This document shows positions 1 to 9,197 of a stretch of DNA of 64,000 nucleotides, piece after piece; the stretch's first letter is position 1; each line of letters opens with the position of its first letter. The notes under the pieces were generated by a model. That model did not search any database and was not told where the DNA came from. It was given only the letters and a program-made list of their open reading frames with translations. Source of the stretch: Actinoplanes utahensis. GTDB taxonomy: Bacteria; Actinomycetota; Actinomycetes; Mycobacteriales; Micromonosporaceae. The DNA lies in assembly GCF_016862455.1 (NCBI RefSeq), contig NZ_BOMZ01000034.1:1-64000 (forward strand), in the 5' to 3' direction. Position numbers and translations under genes: made by a program.

Positions 1-90
1 AAGCCAGACGCCGCGAAGGCCGACGGCTCGAAGCCAGACGCCGCGAAGGCCGACGGCTCGAAGCCAGACGCCGCGAAGGCCGACGGCTCG
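1..90 (+). repeat. three perfect 30-bp tandem repeats (KPDAAKADGS coding)
   Basis: Units 1-30, 31-60 and 61-90 are identical at the DNA level and in frame with the transglycosylase. The array may extend left of the window. It adds 10-residue Lys/Asp/Ala-rich units to the N-terminal cytoplasmic tail. Confidence 0.97.
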
Positions 91-1071
91 AAGGCGGCCG
101 GCGGGAAGAAGCGACGGTTCAGGCCGTTGCATGCGACCGGCCGGGCCGCCCGTGCGGTCGGCGCATGGGCGAAGGGGCCGAGCGGCCGGCTGGTGATTCC
201 CGGGGTCCTGGTGGCGGGTCTGGTCGTGGGCGCCGGGACGGCAGGCGTCTATCTGGTGCCCAAGGCCCTGGAGGCCGCTCCCGCGCCCAGCGCCACGCCG
301 AACTTCGGGAGTGCCCCGGTCTCGGTTCCCCCGCCGGTGTGGGGTTCAGCCGGTGCGCCCGGTGCGCCCGGTGCGCCGGGTCTCGGGGTGAGCGGCCCGC
401 CGAGCTACCCGGTTCCGGGCGCGACCATCGGCGGCGGGCTGCCCGGCGTGACCACCGGGACCGGACTGCCGGGCGTCACCCAGCCGGCCACGACCGGCAT
501 CCGGCCGGCCGACGCTCTGGCCTCCTGGGCTTCGCAGGTCGGGACGCAGGTCGGGATCCCGGTCGTCGCCGTGCAGGCTTACGGGTACGCCGAGCTGGTG
601 ACCGCGCGGACCACCCCGGGCTGCCACCTGAACTGGACCACGCTGGCCGCGATCGGGCAGGTGGAGTCGGCGCACGGCAGCCACAACGGCGCGGTGCTGG
701 GCGCCGACGGGGTGGCCGAGCCGAAGATCTACGGGCTGCCGCTGGACGGCCGGGGCGGGCGGCAGCTGATCGCCGACACCGACCGGGGCGTGCTGGATCA
801 GGACACCACCTACGACCGGGCGATCGGGCCGATGCAGTTCATTCCGGCGACCTGGCAGGAGTCGGCGATCGACGCCGACCGGAACGGTGTCACCGACCCG
901 AACGACATCGACGATGCCGCGATGACCGCCGCGGCGTACCTGTGCAAGGGTGGCCGCGACCTGGCCAGGGCGGATTCCTGGTGGGACGCGATCCTGTCGT
1001 ACAACGCGGTCCGCCCGTACGCGGAGAAGGTCTTCACCACCGCCGACGAGTACGGCAGACGCAGCCAGTGA
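1..1071 (+). CDS. membrane-anchored lytic transglycosylase, 5'-truncated by window edge
   Basis: The frame is open from base 1, so the true start lies upstream; 356 codons are visible. The first 90 bases are three identical 30-base units, each encoding KPDAAKADGS, followed by a basic stretch (GGKKRRFR). One membrane helix (VIPGVLVAGLVVGAGTAGVY) comes next, then a Pro/Gly/Ala linker with GAP triplets, then a C-terminal soluble lytic transglycosylase domain. That domain has the catalytic Glu in IGQVESAHG, the GPMQFIPATW motif and a late SYN. The topology suggests a cytoplasmic repeat tail and an extracytoplasmic enzyme cleaving peptidoglycan glycan strands. The TTG at 127 could be called as a start, but it lies inside a longer frame with coding-like content, so I reject it. 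Family assignment is firm; a specific biological role is not visible. Confidence 0.85.
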   Translation, partial: KPDAAKADGSKPDAAKADGSKPDAAKADGSKAAGGKKRRFRPLHATGRAARAVGAWAKGPSGRLVIPGVLVAGLVVGAGTAGVYLVPKALEAAPAPSATPNFGSAPVSVPPPVWGSAGAPGAPGAPGLGVSGPPSYPVPGATIGGGLPGVTTGTGLPGVTQPATTGIRPADALASWASQVGTQVGIPVVAVQAYGYAELVTARTTPGCHLNWTTLAAIGQVESAHGSHNGAVLGADGVAEPKIYGLPLDGRGGRQLIADTDRGVLDQDTTYDRAIGPMQFIPATWQESAIDADRNGVTDPNDIDDAAMTAAAYLCKGGRDLARADSWWDAILSYNAVRPYAEKVFTTADEYGRRSQ

Positions 1072-1161
1072 GGCGGACCCGCCGCGACGCTGCGTGAGCG
1101 CCGGCGTACTTTTGCGTGGCGAGCACTTCCCTCAAGGTCTCACAAACGGCACGATGTACCC

Positions 1162-2178
1162 GTGAGGGTGCGTGAATGGGATCCCCGCTCCGCGTCCACG
1201 GCCGAGGTCAACTCGCTCGTGGAGACAGTCAACGCGGTCCTGGCGGCTGATCTCCCCGATGATCCACCCTGGCGGGACGTGCAGGTCCGGGAGTACCTCG
1301 CCGAGACCATGCCCGGCGAGCGGCGGATCACCTGGGTGGCCGAGGACGACCGTCTCCCGGAGGGGCAGAGCCAGATCTTCGCCCACGTCAACATCCTGCT
1401 GCTCGGCGACATCGGTGTGCTCGAGGTCGTGGTCCGGCCCGGGTTGCGGCGTCGTGGGCTGGGCCGGCAGTTGGTGGCGATGGCCGCCCGCCGGGCGTAC
1501 CTGGAGGGTTTCTCCTCGATCGGGGTGGAGGCGATCGGCGGCACTTCGGCGATTCCGTTCTACGAGTCGCTGGGTTTCGAGCGGGAGTACGTGGAGACCC
1601 GCAGCGTGCTCAACCTGGAGTCGGTGGACTGGCTGGCGCTGGGCGGCATGGCCAGCGGCATCAGCCCCGGCTATCGGATCGAGTACTACCCGGGTGGCCC
1701 GCCGGATCGCCTGCTCAGCGCCTATGCACAGGCCAAGGCGGAGGCGCAGCGTGACGACGACGATCTGGATCTGGCGCCGCGTTCGTCCGATCCGCAGCGG
1801 CTTCGCGACTCGTTGGAGACGCTGCACAAGCGCGGGCTGAAACCTTACATAGTCCTGGCCATCCACGAGTCGACCGGCGCCGTGGCCGGCTTGACCGAGG
1901 TGGTCGTCCCGGCGCAGCACCCGGAACGCGCCGATCAGTACGACACGATCGTCGTCCGGGAGCACCGGGGTTACGGCATCGACCGGGCGATCAAGGCGCG
2001 GATGCTGTTCGAGTTGCGGGCCGCCGAGCCGACGCTGCGTCAGGTGCAGACGTGGAACGCCCAGCACAACGAGTCGATGCTGAAGGTGAACGCCGAGCTG
2101 GGCTACCAGTCCGACCGCGACTGGTACGAGTACATCGCCGACGTCACCCAGCTGGTCCAGCGCTTCGAGATGATCTAG
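1162..2178 (+). CDS. tandem GNAT-domain N-acetyltransferase
   Basis: 338 residues with two GNAT folds. The N-terminal copy (about 1-150) carries the acetyl-CoA loop VRPGLRRRGLGRQLVAMAAR followed by a typical FYESLGF segment. The C-terminal copy (about 165-338) ends with the NAQHNESMLKVNAELGYQ signature seen in double-GNAT actinobacterial proteins. The GTG start at 1162 puts an Arg/Glu-rich first strand at the N-terminus. It should transfer acetyl from acetyl-CoA to an amine; the substrate is unknown. The gene stands alone and converges on hemB, with two palindromic elements between them. Confidence 0.85.
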   Translation: MRVREWDPRSASTAEVNSLVETVNAVLAADLPDDPPWRDVQVREYLAETMPGERRITWVAEDDRLPEGQSQIFAHVNILLLGDIGVLEVVVRPGLRRRGLGRQLVAMAARRAYLEGFSSIGVEAIGGTSAIPFYESLGFEREYVETRSVLNLESVDWLALGGMASGISPGYRIEYYPGGPPDRLLSAYAQAKAEAQRDDDDLDLAPRSSDPQRLRDSLETLHKRGLKPYIVLAIHESTGAVAGLTEVVVPAQHPERADQYDTIVVREHRGYGIDRAIKARMLFELRAAEPTLRQVQTWNAQHNESMLKVNAELGYQSDRDWYEYIADVTQLVQRFEMI

Positions 2179-2185
2179 GGCAACC

Positions 2186-2240
2186 CCGGCCGGTACTCCC
2201 GGCTGTCTCACCGTGGTCGAGTCAGCAGTGACGGCCAGCC
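2186..2240. repeat. family-1 intergenic palindrome, copy A1
   Basis: Imperfect inverted repeat: arm CCGGCCGG...CTGTCTCA against TCAGCAGTGACGGCCAGCC. It is the first of a head-to-tail pair between two convergent genes and the more diverged copy. It shares the CTGTCTCA core and GGCTGG ends with the copies at 2255, 29241 and 48344. Confidence 0.75.
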
Positions 2241-2254
2241 CGTGAAGATCAGAA

Positions 2255-2311
2255 CCGGCTGGCTGTCACGGCTGTCTCAGGTGCGCTGAGACAACCGTGA
2301 CGACCAGCCGG
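2255..2311. repeat. family-1 intergenic palindrome, copy A2 (57 bp)
   Basis: A 25-bp arm, starting CCGGCTGG and ending CTGTCTCA, pairs with its complement at 22 of 25 positions around a 7-base loop. It has the same 57-bp length as the copy at 29241-29297. Lying between convergent GNAT and hemB genes, it may also act as a bidirectional terminator, although no T-run follows. Confidence 0.85.
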
Positions 2312-2449
2312 GGGAAGTGACCGGGACCACCGCATTCGGCCCGCAGCCCGCGCTGCGGCCCTGACCCCGGACCGCCTCGCGCGGACAGCCACGGGAGGTG
2401 TGGTCCGGCGCGGGGCGGCTCACGGCGTACCGCAACCGGATGTTGATCT

Positions 2450-3439
2450 TCAGTAGCGTTCGCGGAGGAGACCCGCGGCCTCCGTGGCCCAGTAGGTGAG
2501 GGTGATCTGGGCGCCGGCGCGTTTGAGGCTGGTCAGGGATTCCAGGATCGCGCGTTCGCGGTCGATCCAGCCGTTGGCGGCGGCGGCTTCGACCATGGAG
2601 TATTCGCCGGAGACCTGGTAGGCGGCGACCGGGACGGTGACGCGGTCACGGATGGCGGCGATGATGTCCAGGTAGGGCAGGCCGGGTTTGACCATGACGA
2701 TGTCGGCGCCCTCGGCGATGTCCAGCTCGACCTCGCGCAGGGCCTCGCGGACGTTCGGCGGGTCCTGCTGGTACTGGCGGCGGTCGCCCTGCAGGGTCGA
2801 CTCGACGGCTTCGCGGAACGGGCCGTAGAAGGCGCCGGCGTACTTCGCGGAGTAGGCGAGGATCGCGACGTCCTGGTGGCCGGCGGCATCGAGGGCCTTG
2901 CGGACGACACCGATCTGGCCGTCCATCATGCCGGACGGGCCGACCATGTGGGCGCCGGCTTCGGCCTGCGCGACCGCCATCTCGGCGTAGATCCTCAGGG
3001 TGGCGTCGTTGTCGACGGAACCGTCGGCGGCCAGCACACCGCAGTGGCCGTGCGAGGTGAACTCGTCGAGACAGAGGTCACCCATGATGACCGTCGCGTC
3101 GCCCAGTTCGGCTTTCAGGTCGCGGAGACCGACGTTGAGGATGCCGTCCGGGTCGAGGCCGGCCGATCCGGTCGCGTCCTTGTTGGCGTCGTCGGGAACA
3201 CCGAACAACATCAGGCCGCCGACTCCGGCGCTGACCGCCTCGGCGGCGGCCTTGCGCAGCGAATCACGGGTGTGCTGGACGACGCCGGGCATCGAGCTGA
3301 TCGGTTTCGGCTCGGTCAGACCCTCTTTGACGAAGAGCGGCAGAACCAGCTCGGACGGGGCGAGGCGGGTCTCCTCGACCAGGCGGCGGATGGCGGGTGT
3401 GCGCCGGAGACGGCGCGGGCGGATGTCGGGAAAGGACAT
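2450..3439 (-). CDS. hemB: delta-aminolevulinic acid dehydratase (porphobilinogen synthase)
   Basis: 329 residues, normal length. The enzyme condenses two 5-aminolevulinate molecules to porphobilinogen in the cytosol. Both Schiff-base lysines are visible, in [13 protein letters not shown] and in [10 protein letters not shown]. The metal-site segment reads [14 protein letters not shown]: the outer two Cys of the zinc-type triad are kept and the middle one is Asp, which as I recall is usual in actinobacteria. An AGGAG Shine-Dalgarno lies just upstream of the ATG. It is the last gene of the haem group but is separated from hemD by a terminator hairpin, so it may be only partly co-transcribed. 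Confidence 0.97.
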   Translation of the reverse strand: MSFPDIRPRRLRRTPAIRRLVEETRLAPSELVLPLFVKEGLTEPKPISSMPGVVQHTRDSLRKAAAEAVSAGVGGLMLFGVPDDANKDATGSAGLDPDGILNVGLRDLKAELGDATVIMGDLCLDEFTSHGHCGVLAADGSVDNDATLRIYAEMAVAQAEAGAHMVGPSGMMDGQIGVVRKALDAAGHQDVAILAYSAKYAGAFYGPFREAVESTLQGDRRQYQQDPPNVREALREVELDIAEGADIVMVKPGLPYLDIIAAIRDRVTVPVAAYQVSGEYSMVEAAAANGWIDRERAILESLTSLKRAGAQITLTYWATEAAGLLRERY

Positions 3440-3475
3440 CGGGCGCTCCTAAGCGACGGAAAAGCGACGGAAAAG

Positions 3476-3514
3476 GAGAAAGCGCGCCGACTGTACGGAG
3501 TCGGCGCGCTTCTC
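3476..3514 (-). terminator. intrinsic terminator after hemD
   Basis: A 16-bp stem (AGTCGGCGCGCTTCTC against its complement with one bulged A) with a 6-base loop. It is followed on the minus strand by a T-rich run (TTTCTCCTTTT). It sits in the hemD-hemB gap, so hemB probably depends on read-through or its own promoter. Confidence 0.8.
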
Positions 3515-3521
3515 TAGGGAA

Positions 3522-5108
3522 TCAGCGGAATCGCAGAGCCGTCGGGCCCTGGACCTTGGAGCCGCGGCGCTGCTTGGCCGGCATGGCGGCCAGTTTCTCG
3601 CGCAGCTCCAGCGCGTACTCGGCGAGCGCCTCGACCAGGTCGGGCACCGACGCGTTCTGCGGCTGGGTGTCGACGCGCAGACCGAACTCGACAGCGGTCT
3701 CGGCGGTCTTCGGGCCGATCACCGCGACGACCGTGCGGGCGTGCGGCTTGCCGGCGATGCCGACCAGGTTCCGGACCGTCGACGACGAGGTGAAGAGCAC
3801 CGCGTCGAAGCCACCCGACTTGATGGCGTCGCGGATCTCGGCGGGCGGCGGGGCGGCACGGACGGTCCGGTACGCCGTCACGTCGTCCACCTCCCAGCCG
3901 CGCTCGATGAGCCCGGCCGCGAGGGTCTCGGTGGCGATGTCGGCGCGCGGCAGCAGCACCCGGCCCACCGGGTCGAGGATCTCGTCGTGCGGCGAGAACT
4001 CGGCCAGCAGGCCCTCGCTGGACTGCTCGCCGGCCGGGATCAGCTCGGGCTGGATGCCGAAGGCGCGGACCGCGTCGGCGGTGGCCTCACCGATGCAGGC
4101 GATCTTCACGCCGCCGAAGTGCCGGGCGTCGAGACCGTGCTCGCCGAACTTCTCCCAGACCGCGCGGACGGCGTTGACCGAGGTGAAGATGACCCAGGCG
4201 TACCGGCCGTCGACCAGGCCCTTGACGGCCCGCTCCATCTGCGCCGGGGTGCGCGGCGGCTCGACCGCGATGGTCGGCACCTCGCACGGGATCGCGCCGT
4301 AGGCCCGCAGCCGGGCGCTCATCGCGCCGGCCTGCTCCTTGGTCCGCGGAACGAGGACCTTCCAGCCGTACAGCGGCCGGTTCTCCCACCAGCTCAGGGT
4401 GTCGCGCTCGGCGACGTCGGAGCCGACGGTCAGGACGACCCGGCCGGTGAAGCCGAGCGCCGCAGCGACGAAGCTGTCGACGGTCGAGGTGGTGGTGTAC
4501 TGCGTCTCGCCGGTGCCGTCGCCGGTCACGCCGACCGGCACGCCCGGCTCGACACCGGCGGCCAGCAGGCCGTCGCGGACCGCGGCGAGGTCGCCGGCGT
4601 CCACGGCGACCGCGAACGAGCCCTTCTGGGCGGCGGCGGCGAGCGCGTCGAAGTCCAGCGTGGTCACGTCGTCGACGTCGGCGGCGACCCGGACGCCCGG
4701 CAGCGGCACACCGGCGTACGCGGCGACGCCCTCGGCCTGGCCGATGCCGGGGATGACCTCGAAGTGCACCGCGGTCCGCGCGACCGACTGCACCTCCTTG
4801 ACGACCGCGTCGTGGCCGAACGGGTCGCCGGCGACCAGGTGCACGGCCGAGAGGCCGGACTTGGCCGCGGAGAGCAGCACCTTGGCGACGTCGCCGGGCG
4901 CGCCCTCCGCCGGGCTGAACTGGGCGTCCTCCTTGGCGTCCGCACGGATCGCGCTGAGCAGGGTTTCGGGCACACCCCGGTCGTAGACCACCTGGTCGGC
5001 ATCGGTCAGCGCCGCATACGCGCGGCGGGTCAGCAGCTCCGGGTCGCCGGGTCCGGCGCCGATGAACGCGATGCGTCCGGCTGGCTTACGGGCGGTGCGG
5101 GTGGTCAT
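3522..5108 (-). CDS. hemD: bifunctional uroporphyrinogen-III C-methyltransferase / uroporphyrinogen-III synthase
   Basis: 528 residues forming a two-domain fusion. The N-terminal part (about 10-250) is an S-adenosylmethionine-dependent SUMT/CobA-type methylase, with the glycine loop [20 protein letters not shown] and VVYDRGVPE. The C-terminal part (about 260-505) is the HemD cyclase, with [12 protein letters not shown] and [15 protein letters not shown]. It closes hydroxymethylbilane to uroporphyrinogen III, the branch point to haem, sirohaem and cobalamin. The fusion is common in actinobacteria. The start overlaps the hemC stop by 4 bases (ATGA), indicating translational coupling. Confidence 0.95.
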   Translation of the reverse strand: MTTRTARKPAGRIAFIGAGPGDPELLTRRAYAALTDADQVVYDRGVPETLLSAIRADAKEDAQFSPAEGAPGDVAKVLLSAAKSGLSAVHLVAGDPFGHDAVVKEVQSVARTAVHFEVIPGIGQAEGVAAYAGVPLPGVRVAADVDDVTTLDFDALAAAAQKGSFAVAVDAGDLAAVRDGLLAAGVEPGVPVGVTGDGTGETQYTTTSTVDSFVAAALGFTGRVVLTVGSDVAERDTLSWWENRPLYGWKVLVPRTKEQAGAMSARLRAYGAIPCEVPTIAVEPPRTPAQMERAVKGLVDGRYAWVIFTSVNAVRAVWEKFGEHGLDARHFGGVKIACIGEATADAVRAFGIQPELIPAGEQSSEGLLAEFSPHDEILDPVGRVLLPRADIATETLAAGLIERGWEVDDVTAYRTVRAAPPPAEIRDAIKSGGFDAVLFTSSSTVRNLVGIAGKPHARTVVAVIGPKTAETAVEFGLRVDTQPQNASVPDLVEALAEYALELREKLAAMPAKQRRGSKVQGPTALRFR

Positions 5109-6031
5109 TCTGTGCTCCCCATCAGGGTATCGGCTCCGGCGTCGAGGAGATCGATGGCAAGCGCCTTGCCGATCTCCGCCGCGCCGGCGGGCGTTCCGGT
5201 GCGCGACAGTCGGATGGCTCGGACCCCATCCGGGCTGATCACCGCACCGCGCAGGTAAATCTCGTCACCGTCGTCGCCCTCGGCGATCTCGGCATGTGCC
5301 GCGACCGGGGCGGAGCACCCGGCCTCGAGCGTGGCAAGCATCGACCGTTCCGCCAGCACGGCGGCGCGGGTCGGTGCGTGATCGAGTGCGGCCAGCAGCT
5401 CGATCAGGTCGGTGTCACCGGCCCGGCACTCCACCGCCAGCGCGCCCTGAGCCGGGGCGGGCAGCATGAGCATCGGGTCGAGCGTCTCGGTGATCTCCGC
5501 GGACCGGCCGAGACGTGCCACGCCGGCCCGGGCCAGAACGACGGCGTCGAGATCGGCCTCGGGTCCGAGTACCCGGGCGATCCGCGAGTCGACGTTGCCC
5601 CGAATCGGCGTGACCTGCAACTCTAGGCCGAGAGCATGCAGTTGCGCGATTCGGCGCACCGCACCGGTGCCGATGACCGAGCCGGGCGGAAGCTCCGCCA
5701 GGGTCAGCCCGTCCCGGGCGATCAGGGCGTCCCGCGGGTCCTCCCGCGGCGGCACCGCGGCGATGTGCAGCAGCGGGTGCGCAGCGGTGGGGAGATCCTT
5801 GTACGAGTGGACGGCGAAGTCGATCTCCCCGGCCACCAGGGCGTCCCGCAGCGCGGAGACGAAGACACCCACGCCGAGCCGGGCGACCGGGGCATCGGAG
5901 CGGTCACCGGGCGTGACGATCCGGATCAGCTCGATCGGGCGGCCGGTGGCGGCGGTGAGGGCGTCGGCGACCATCTGCGACTGGGTGAGCGCCAGGGCGC
6001 TGCCGCGGGTGCCGAGGCGAAGAGTCGTCAC
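5105..6031 (-). CDS. hemC: porphobilinogen deaminase (hydroxymethylbilane synthase)
   Basis: 308 residues. It polymerises four porphobilinogens into hydroxymethylbilane. Visible marks are the N-terminal [16 protein letters not shown], the [11 protein letters not shown] motif with catalytic Asp region, and the cofactor-attachment cysteine in [13 protein letters not shown]. It overlaps hemA upstream and hemD downstream by 4 bases each, as part of one rex-hemA-hemC-hemD transcript. Confidence 0.97.
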   Translation of the reverse strand: MTTLRLGTRGSALALTQSQMVADALTAATGRPIELIRIVTPGDRSDAPVARLGVGVFVSALRDALVAGEIDFAVHSYKDLPTAAHPLLHIAAVPPREDPRDALIARDGLTLAELPPGSVIGTGAVRRIAQLHALGLELQVTPIRGNVDSRIARVLGPEADLDAVVLARAGVARLGRSAEITETLDPMLMLPAPAQGALAVECRAGDTDLIELLAALDHAPTRAAVLAERSMLATLEAGCSAPVAAHAEIAEGDDGDEIYLRGAVISPDGVRAIRLSRTGTPAGAAEIGKALAIDLLDAGADTLMGSTE

Positions 6032-7323
6032 GCGTTTCCCCCGATCTCCGGTACCGCGTTCGCGCTGGTGGCGAGCGGAACGTCCAGGTCGAACAGCTGG
6101 CGGAGCAGGGCCGCGTACTGATCGCCGCCGGGTTCGGCGGCGAGCTGGCGCACCCGCACGGTCGGTGAGTGCAGCAACTGCTGGACGACCCGGTGCAGGG
6201 TACGGGAAACATCGCCCCGCTGCTCCTCGGTGAACTCCGGCCGCCGGGAGATCAGCTTGCGCATCTCCGCCGCCACGACGTCCTCGGCCCGGGTCCGCAA
6301 GGCCGCCACCGTGGGTGCGATCTCCGCCCCGCGCAGCCAGGCGAGGAAGCTGTCCACCTCGCCGGCGACGATCTGCTCGACGGCGGCGGTCTCGGCCGCG
6401 ACCGGGTGGGTGCGGCGGCTGGCGGCGAGGCTGTCGATGTCGATGACGACGATCCCGGGCAGGCCGGCCACGTCCGGCGCCACGTCCCGCGGCACGGCCA
6501 GGTCGAGGACGACCAGGTCATGGCCCACGTTCTCCAGGCGGGCGCGGGTCAGCACCGGCTCGGTGGAGGCGGTGGCGCAGACCACGATGTCGACCTCGCG
6601 CAGCACCTGCTCCAGGTCCTCGAACGGGACCGCGGTGGCGCCGTACAGCTCGGCGAGCCGGGCGGCCCGCTCGTGGCTGCGGTTGGTGATGCGCAGCGGA
6701 CCGACCCCGCTGCGGGTCAGCGTCGCCACCGACAGGGCGCCCATCGCGCCGGCCCCGACGACGAGCGCCGAACGGCCGGACAGGTCGGTACCGAGATGCT
6801 CGGTGGCCAGGTCGAGAGCGGCGGTGACCACGCTCTGGCCGGCCTTGTCGATGCCGGTCTCGGCGTGCGCCCGCTTGCCGACGCGCAGGGTCTGCTGCAT
6901 CAGCTCGTGCAGGAGCCGGCCGGCGGAGTCGACCTCGGTGGCCGCGTGGTACGCGTCGCGCAGTTGCCCGAGGATCTGCGCCTCACCGACGACCATCGAG
7001 TCGAGGCCGGACGACACCCGGAACGAGTGCTGGACCGCGGCCTCGCCGTAGTGCACGTACAGGTGGCCGGCGAGCTCGTTGGCGGGGATGCCGGAGTGCT
7101 CGGACAGCACGTTGCAGATGTCGCCGAGGCCGCCGTGGAACCCGCTGACCGCGGCGTAGACCTCGACCCGGTTGCAGGTGGAGACGACGACCGCCTCACC
7201 CACGTACGGCTGGGCGACGAGGCGTTGCAGCAGCTCGGGGACTTCGGGCCCGGAGATGGCGAGGCGTTCGAGGACCGCGACGTCGGCCGTGCGGTACGAG
7301 GCGCCGATGCTGAGGAGATTCAC
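6028..7323 (-). CDS. hemA: glutamyl-tRNA reductase
   Basis: 431 residues. This NADPH-dependent first enzyme of C5-pathway tetrapyrrole synthesis reduces glutamyl-tRNA to glutamate-1-semialdehyde. The catalytic Cys lies in [12 protein letters not shown], and the Rossmann loop is [18 protein letters not shown]-terminal dimerisation helix carries [20 protein letters not shown]. It overlaps rex by 4 bases (ATGA). Co-location with rex suggests haem supply is tied to NADH redox poise. Confidence 0.97.
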   Translation of the reverse strand: MNLLSIGASYRTADVAVLERLAISGPEVPELLQRLVAQPYVGEAVVVSTCNRVEVYAAVSGFHGGLGDICNVLSEHSGIPANELAGHLYVHYGEAAVQHSFRVSSGLDSMVVGEAQILGQLRDAYHAATEVDSAGRLLHELMQQTLRVGKRAHAETGIDKAGQSVVTAALDLATEHLGTDLSGRSALVVGAGAMGALSVATLTRSGVGPLRITNRSHERAARLAELYGATAVPFEDLEQVLREVDIVVCATASTEPVLTRARLENVGHDLVVLDLAVPRDVAPDVAGLPGIVVIDIDSLAASRRTHPVAAETAAVEQIVAGEVDSFLAWLRGAEIAPTVAALRTRAEDVVAAEMRKLISRRPEFTEEQRGDVSRTLHRVVQQLLHSPTVRVRQLAAEPGGDQYAALLRQLFDLDVPLATSANAVPEIGGNA

Positions 7324-8066
7324 GACCCGACCGCCTCCTGATCGCTGTTTCCGGTCGCGGGGACGCGACCGCCCGGCAGCGCGGTCAGCGACGCCTTGCG
7401 GTGCTCGTGGAAGGAGAGGATCTGCAGCTCGATGGCGAGATCCACCTTGCGGACATCGACGTTGGACGGCACCGACAGGACCCCCGGGGCGAAGTTGAGG
7501 ATGCTTGTCACACCCGCGGCCACCAGCGCGTCGGCGACCGACTGCGCGGTGCCGGGCGGAGTGGCTATGACACCGATCGCGATGGACTCCTCCGCCGCGA
7601 CTCGCTGCAGATCGTCGATGTGCTGCACGGCGAGGCCGTTGATGTCCTCACCCACCTTCTTCGGATCGGCGTCGAAGAGCGCCACCACCCGGAATCCACG
7701 GCTGGCGAATCCGGCGTAACCGGCCAGCGCATGCCCGAGGTTGCCGACGCCGACCAGGCAGACCGCACGGTTCTTGTCGAGTCCGAGAATGTACTCGATC
7801 TGGTCGACCAGCAGGGCCACGTCGTAACCGACGCCACGGGTGCCGTAGGAGCCGAGGTGGGAGAGATCCTTGCGGAGCTTGGCCGAGTTGACCCCGGCGG
7901 CCGCGGCGAGGCCCTCGCTGGACACGGTCTCCGCGCCGGTCTCGGCGAGGTGGTGGAGGGCGCGCAGATACTCCGGAAGTCGCGCGATGGTCGCCTCCGG
8001 TAGATCCGGGAAGGCCGGGACGCCATCGGCTTCGCCGGGCGTGCTTCCGTGACGCTGCTGGCTCAT
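7320..8066 (-). CDS. rex: redox-sensing transcriptional repressor Rex
   Basis: 248 residues. The N-terminal winged helix (PDLPEATIARLPEYLRALHH, then GVNSAKLRKDLSHLGS) precedes a Rossmann NAD(H)-binding domain with AVCLVGVGNLGHALAGYAGF. Rex leaves its operator when NADH is high. The frame stays open to 8195, but I chose the ATG at 8066 (MSQQRHG). It has a GGAG box, matches the family N-terminus, and the upstream extension would run through the promoter and operator. It is first gene of rex-hemA-hemC-hemD and probably autoregulated. Confidence 0.95.
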   Translation of the reverse strand: MSQQRHGSTPGEADGVPAFPDLPEATIARLPEYLRALHHLAETGAETVSSEGLAAAAGVNSAKLRKDLSHLGSYGTRGVGYDVALLVDQIEYILGLDKNRAVCLVGVGNLGHALAGYAGFASRGFRVVALFDADPKKVGEDINGLAVQHIDDLQRVAAEESIAIGVIATPPGTAQSVADALVAAGVTSILNFAPGVLSVPSNVDVRKVDLAIELQILSFHEHRKASLTALPGGRVPATGNSDQEAVGS

Positions 8067-8168
8067 CTGACTCCGTGCCGACGAGGCGGACCTGCGGTGA
8101 GCCCTGTCTGTGCGGTACCGGTGGAACCCTCGTGGGGTGGCTGTGGTAGCGGGGCTCGTCGGAGTCAC

Positions 8169-8197
8169 AGAGTAGGCGCTTGTGAAGGCGTGCACAA
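8169..8197 (-). promoter_or_regulatory. rex-hem operon promoter overlapped by a Rex operator
   Basis: Plus-strand bases 8180-8197 read TTGTGAAGGCGTGCACAA, one mismatch from the Rex operator core TGTGAA-N4-TTCACA. On the minus strand a -35-like TTGTGC (8192-8197) and -10-like TACTCT (8169-8174) are 17 bases apart, so the operator covers the -35 and most of the spacer. The ATG of rex is about 100 bases downstream. This fits autorepression. Confidence 0.8.
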
Positions 8198-8298
8198 ATC
8201 GCGATCTTGTCGGGACAATTGGACAACATCGACTCGGTTGTGTTAGCCGAGCCGACTTGTCGAGTATTACCGCACCACCCCCGCCAGGGCCACATGGT

Positions 8299-8940
8299 TC
8301 AGAGTGACATGGCCGTCCTCACCGCTTCCACCAACGTGTCGGCGACCGGACGGCCGGATCGCCGCAGCCGCATCGGGTCGGTGAAACCGCCCGTGTACAG
8401 CACAGACTTGCCACCCACCGACTCGGCGGCGTCGGCATCGTCCAGGGAATCACCGATGAGCACCACATCTTGGCCATCCACCCCTATTTCCTCCAGGTGG
8501 GTGGCGAGGTGAGCGGCTTTGAAGCCGCCGCCCAGCTCGGCGCGCAGCCCGTCGATCCGGGTGAACAGGCCGGTCAGGCCGTATCCCTCGACGGCCGGAA
8601 CCAGCTCGCTGTGGAACCACATGGACAACAGCGACTGGGTGCCGGGCCAGGTCTTGATGGCGGTCTGCGCGTCGGCGGCCAGCGAGATGCCGGTCAGCCC
8701 GACGCGGTAGGCGTCATGGAAGATCCGGTCCAGCCGGCCGAACTCCTCGTCGTCGATCGCCCGGCCGAGCATCTCGGCGTAGAACTCGGCGACCGGCCGC
8801 CGGAAGGCCCGCCGGTGCTCGTCCGCGCCGACGTCGCGGCCGCCGACCGCGGCGAAGGCGGTGTTCGTCGACGAGACCACCAGGTGCAGATCGTCGAGCA
8901 GGGTTCCGTTCCAGTCCCAGACCAGGTGCTTCGAAGTCAC
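8299..8940 (-). CDS. HAD-superfamily hydrolase with altered motif I
   Basis: 213 residues from the GTG at 8940 (VTSKHLVWDWNGTLLDD). Motif I is DWNGT: the nucleophile Asp is present, but the second Asp of the usual DxDxT, the acid/base residue, is Asn. Later HAD features are present, including GFKAAHLATHLEEIG (motif III Lys region) and VVLIGDSLDDADAAESVG (motif IV acids). The most likely role is a phosphoglycolate-phosphatase-like enzyme acting on a small phosphorylated substrate, with possibly reduced activity. The frame extends to 9159, but that part overlaps the glutaredoxin gene in another frame and is not family-like. Confidence 0.8.
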   Translation of the reverse strand: MTSKHLVWDWNGTLLDDLHLVVSSTNTAFAAVGGRDVGADEHRRAFRRPVAEFYAEMLGRAIDDEEFGRLDRIFHDAYRVGLTGISLAADAQTAIKTWPGTQSLLSMWFHSELVPAVEGYGLTGLFTRIDGLRAELGGGFKAAHLATHLEEIGVDGQDVVLIGDSLDDADAAESVGGKSVLYTGGFTDPMRLRRSGRPVADTLVEAVRTAMSL

Positions 8941-8951
8941 GAGGAGCGAGG

Positions 8952-9197
8952 CTACAGCCGCGGCGCACCGGGTGGCCGGGCCAGATCCCGCAGCAATCGA
9001 TCCTCCTCGATACGCCAGTAGCCGTGTTCCGCGCCGTCCAGCAGCAGCACCGGCACCCGGTCGCCGTAGTCCCGCTCCAGCTCGATCGACGACTCGACGT
9101 CGACCTTCGCCCACTGGCCGGGGGCGATCCGGTCCAGCGTCTGCTCGGCCACCTCGCACAGGTGGCAGCCGTCCCGGCTGATCAGGGTGAGTCTCAC
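8952..9197 (-). CDS. glutaredoxin-like thioredoxin-fold protein
   Basis: 81 residues with a redox CHLC motif after the first strand (LTLISRDGCHLCEVAEQTL) and the cis-Pro region RVPVLLLDG. This matches the short glutaredoxin/DUF836 type found across actinobacteria. It probably mediates thiol-disulfide exchange, plausibly with mycothiol as the cell's low-molecular-weight thiol (inference from mshA in this window). Its start overlaps the end of the acyl-CoA ligase gene by 4 bases. Confidence 0.85.
   Translation of the reverse strand: MRLTLISRDGCHLCEVAEQTLDRIAPGQWAKVDVESSIELERDYGDRVPVLLLDGAEHGYWRIEEDRLLRDLARPPGAPRL

Noticed and set aside
2990..3100. HemB metal site with Asp replacing the middle Cys
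   Set aside because: As far as I know this is the usual form in actinobacterial HemB, so not a novelty.
8067..8195. Longer Rex start
   Set aside because: It would place the promoter and Rex operator inside the coding sequence; the ATG at 8066 matches the family N-terminus.
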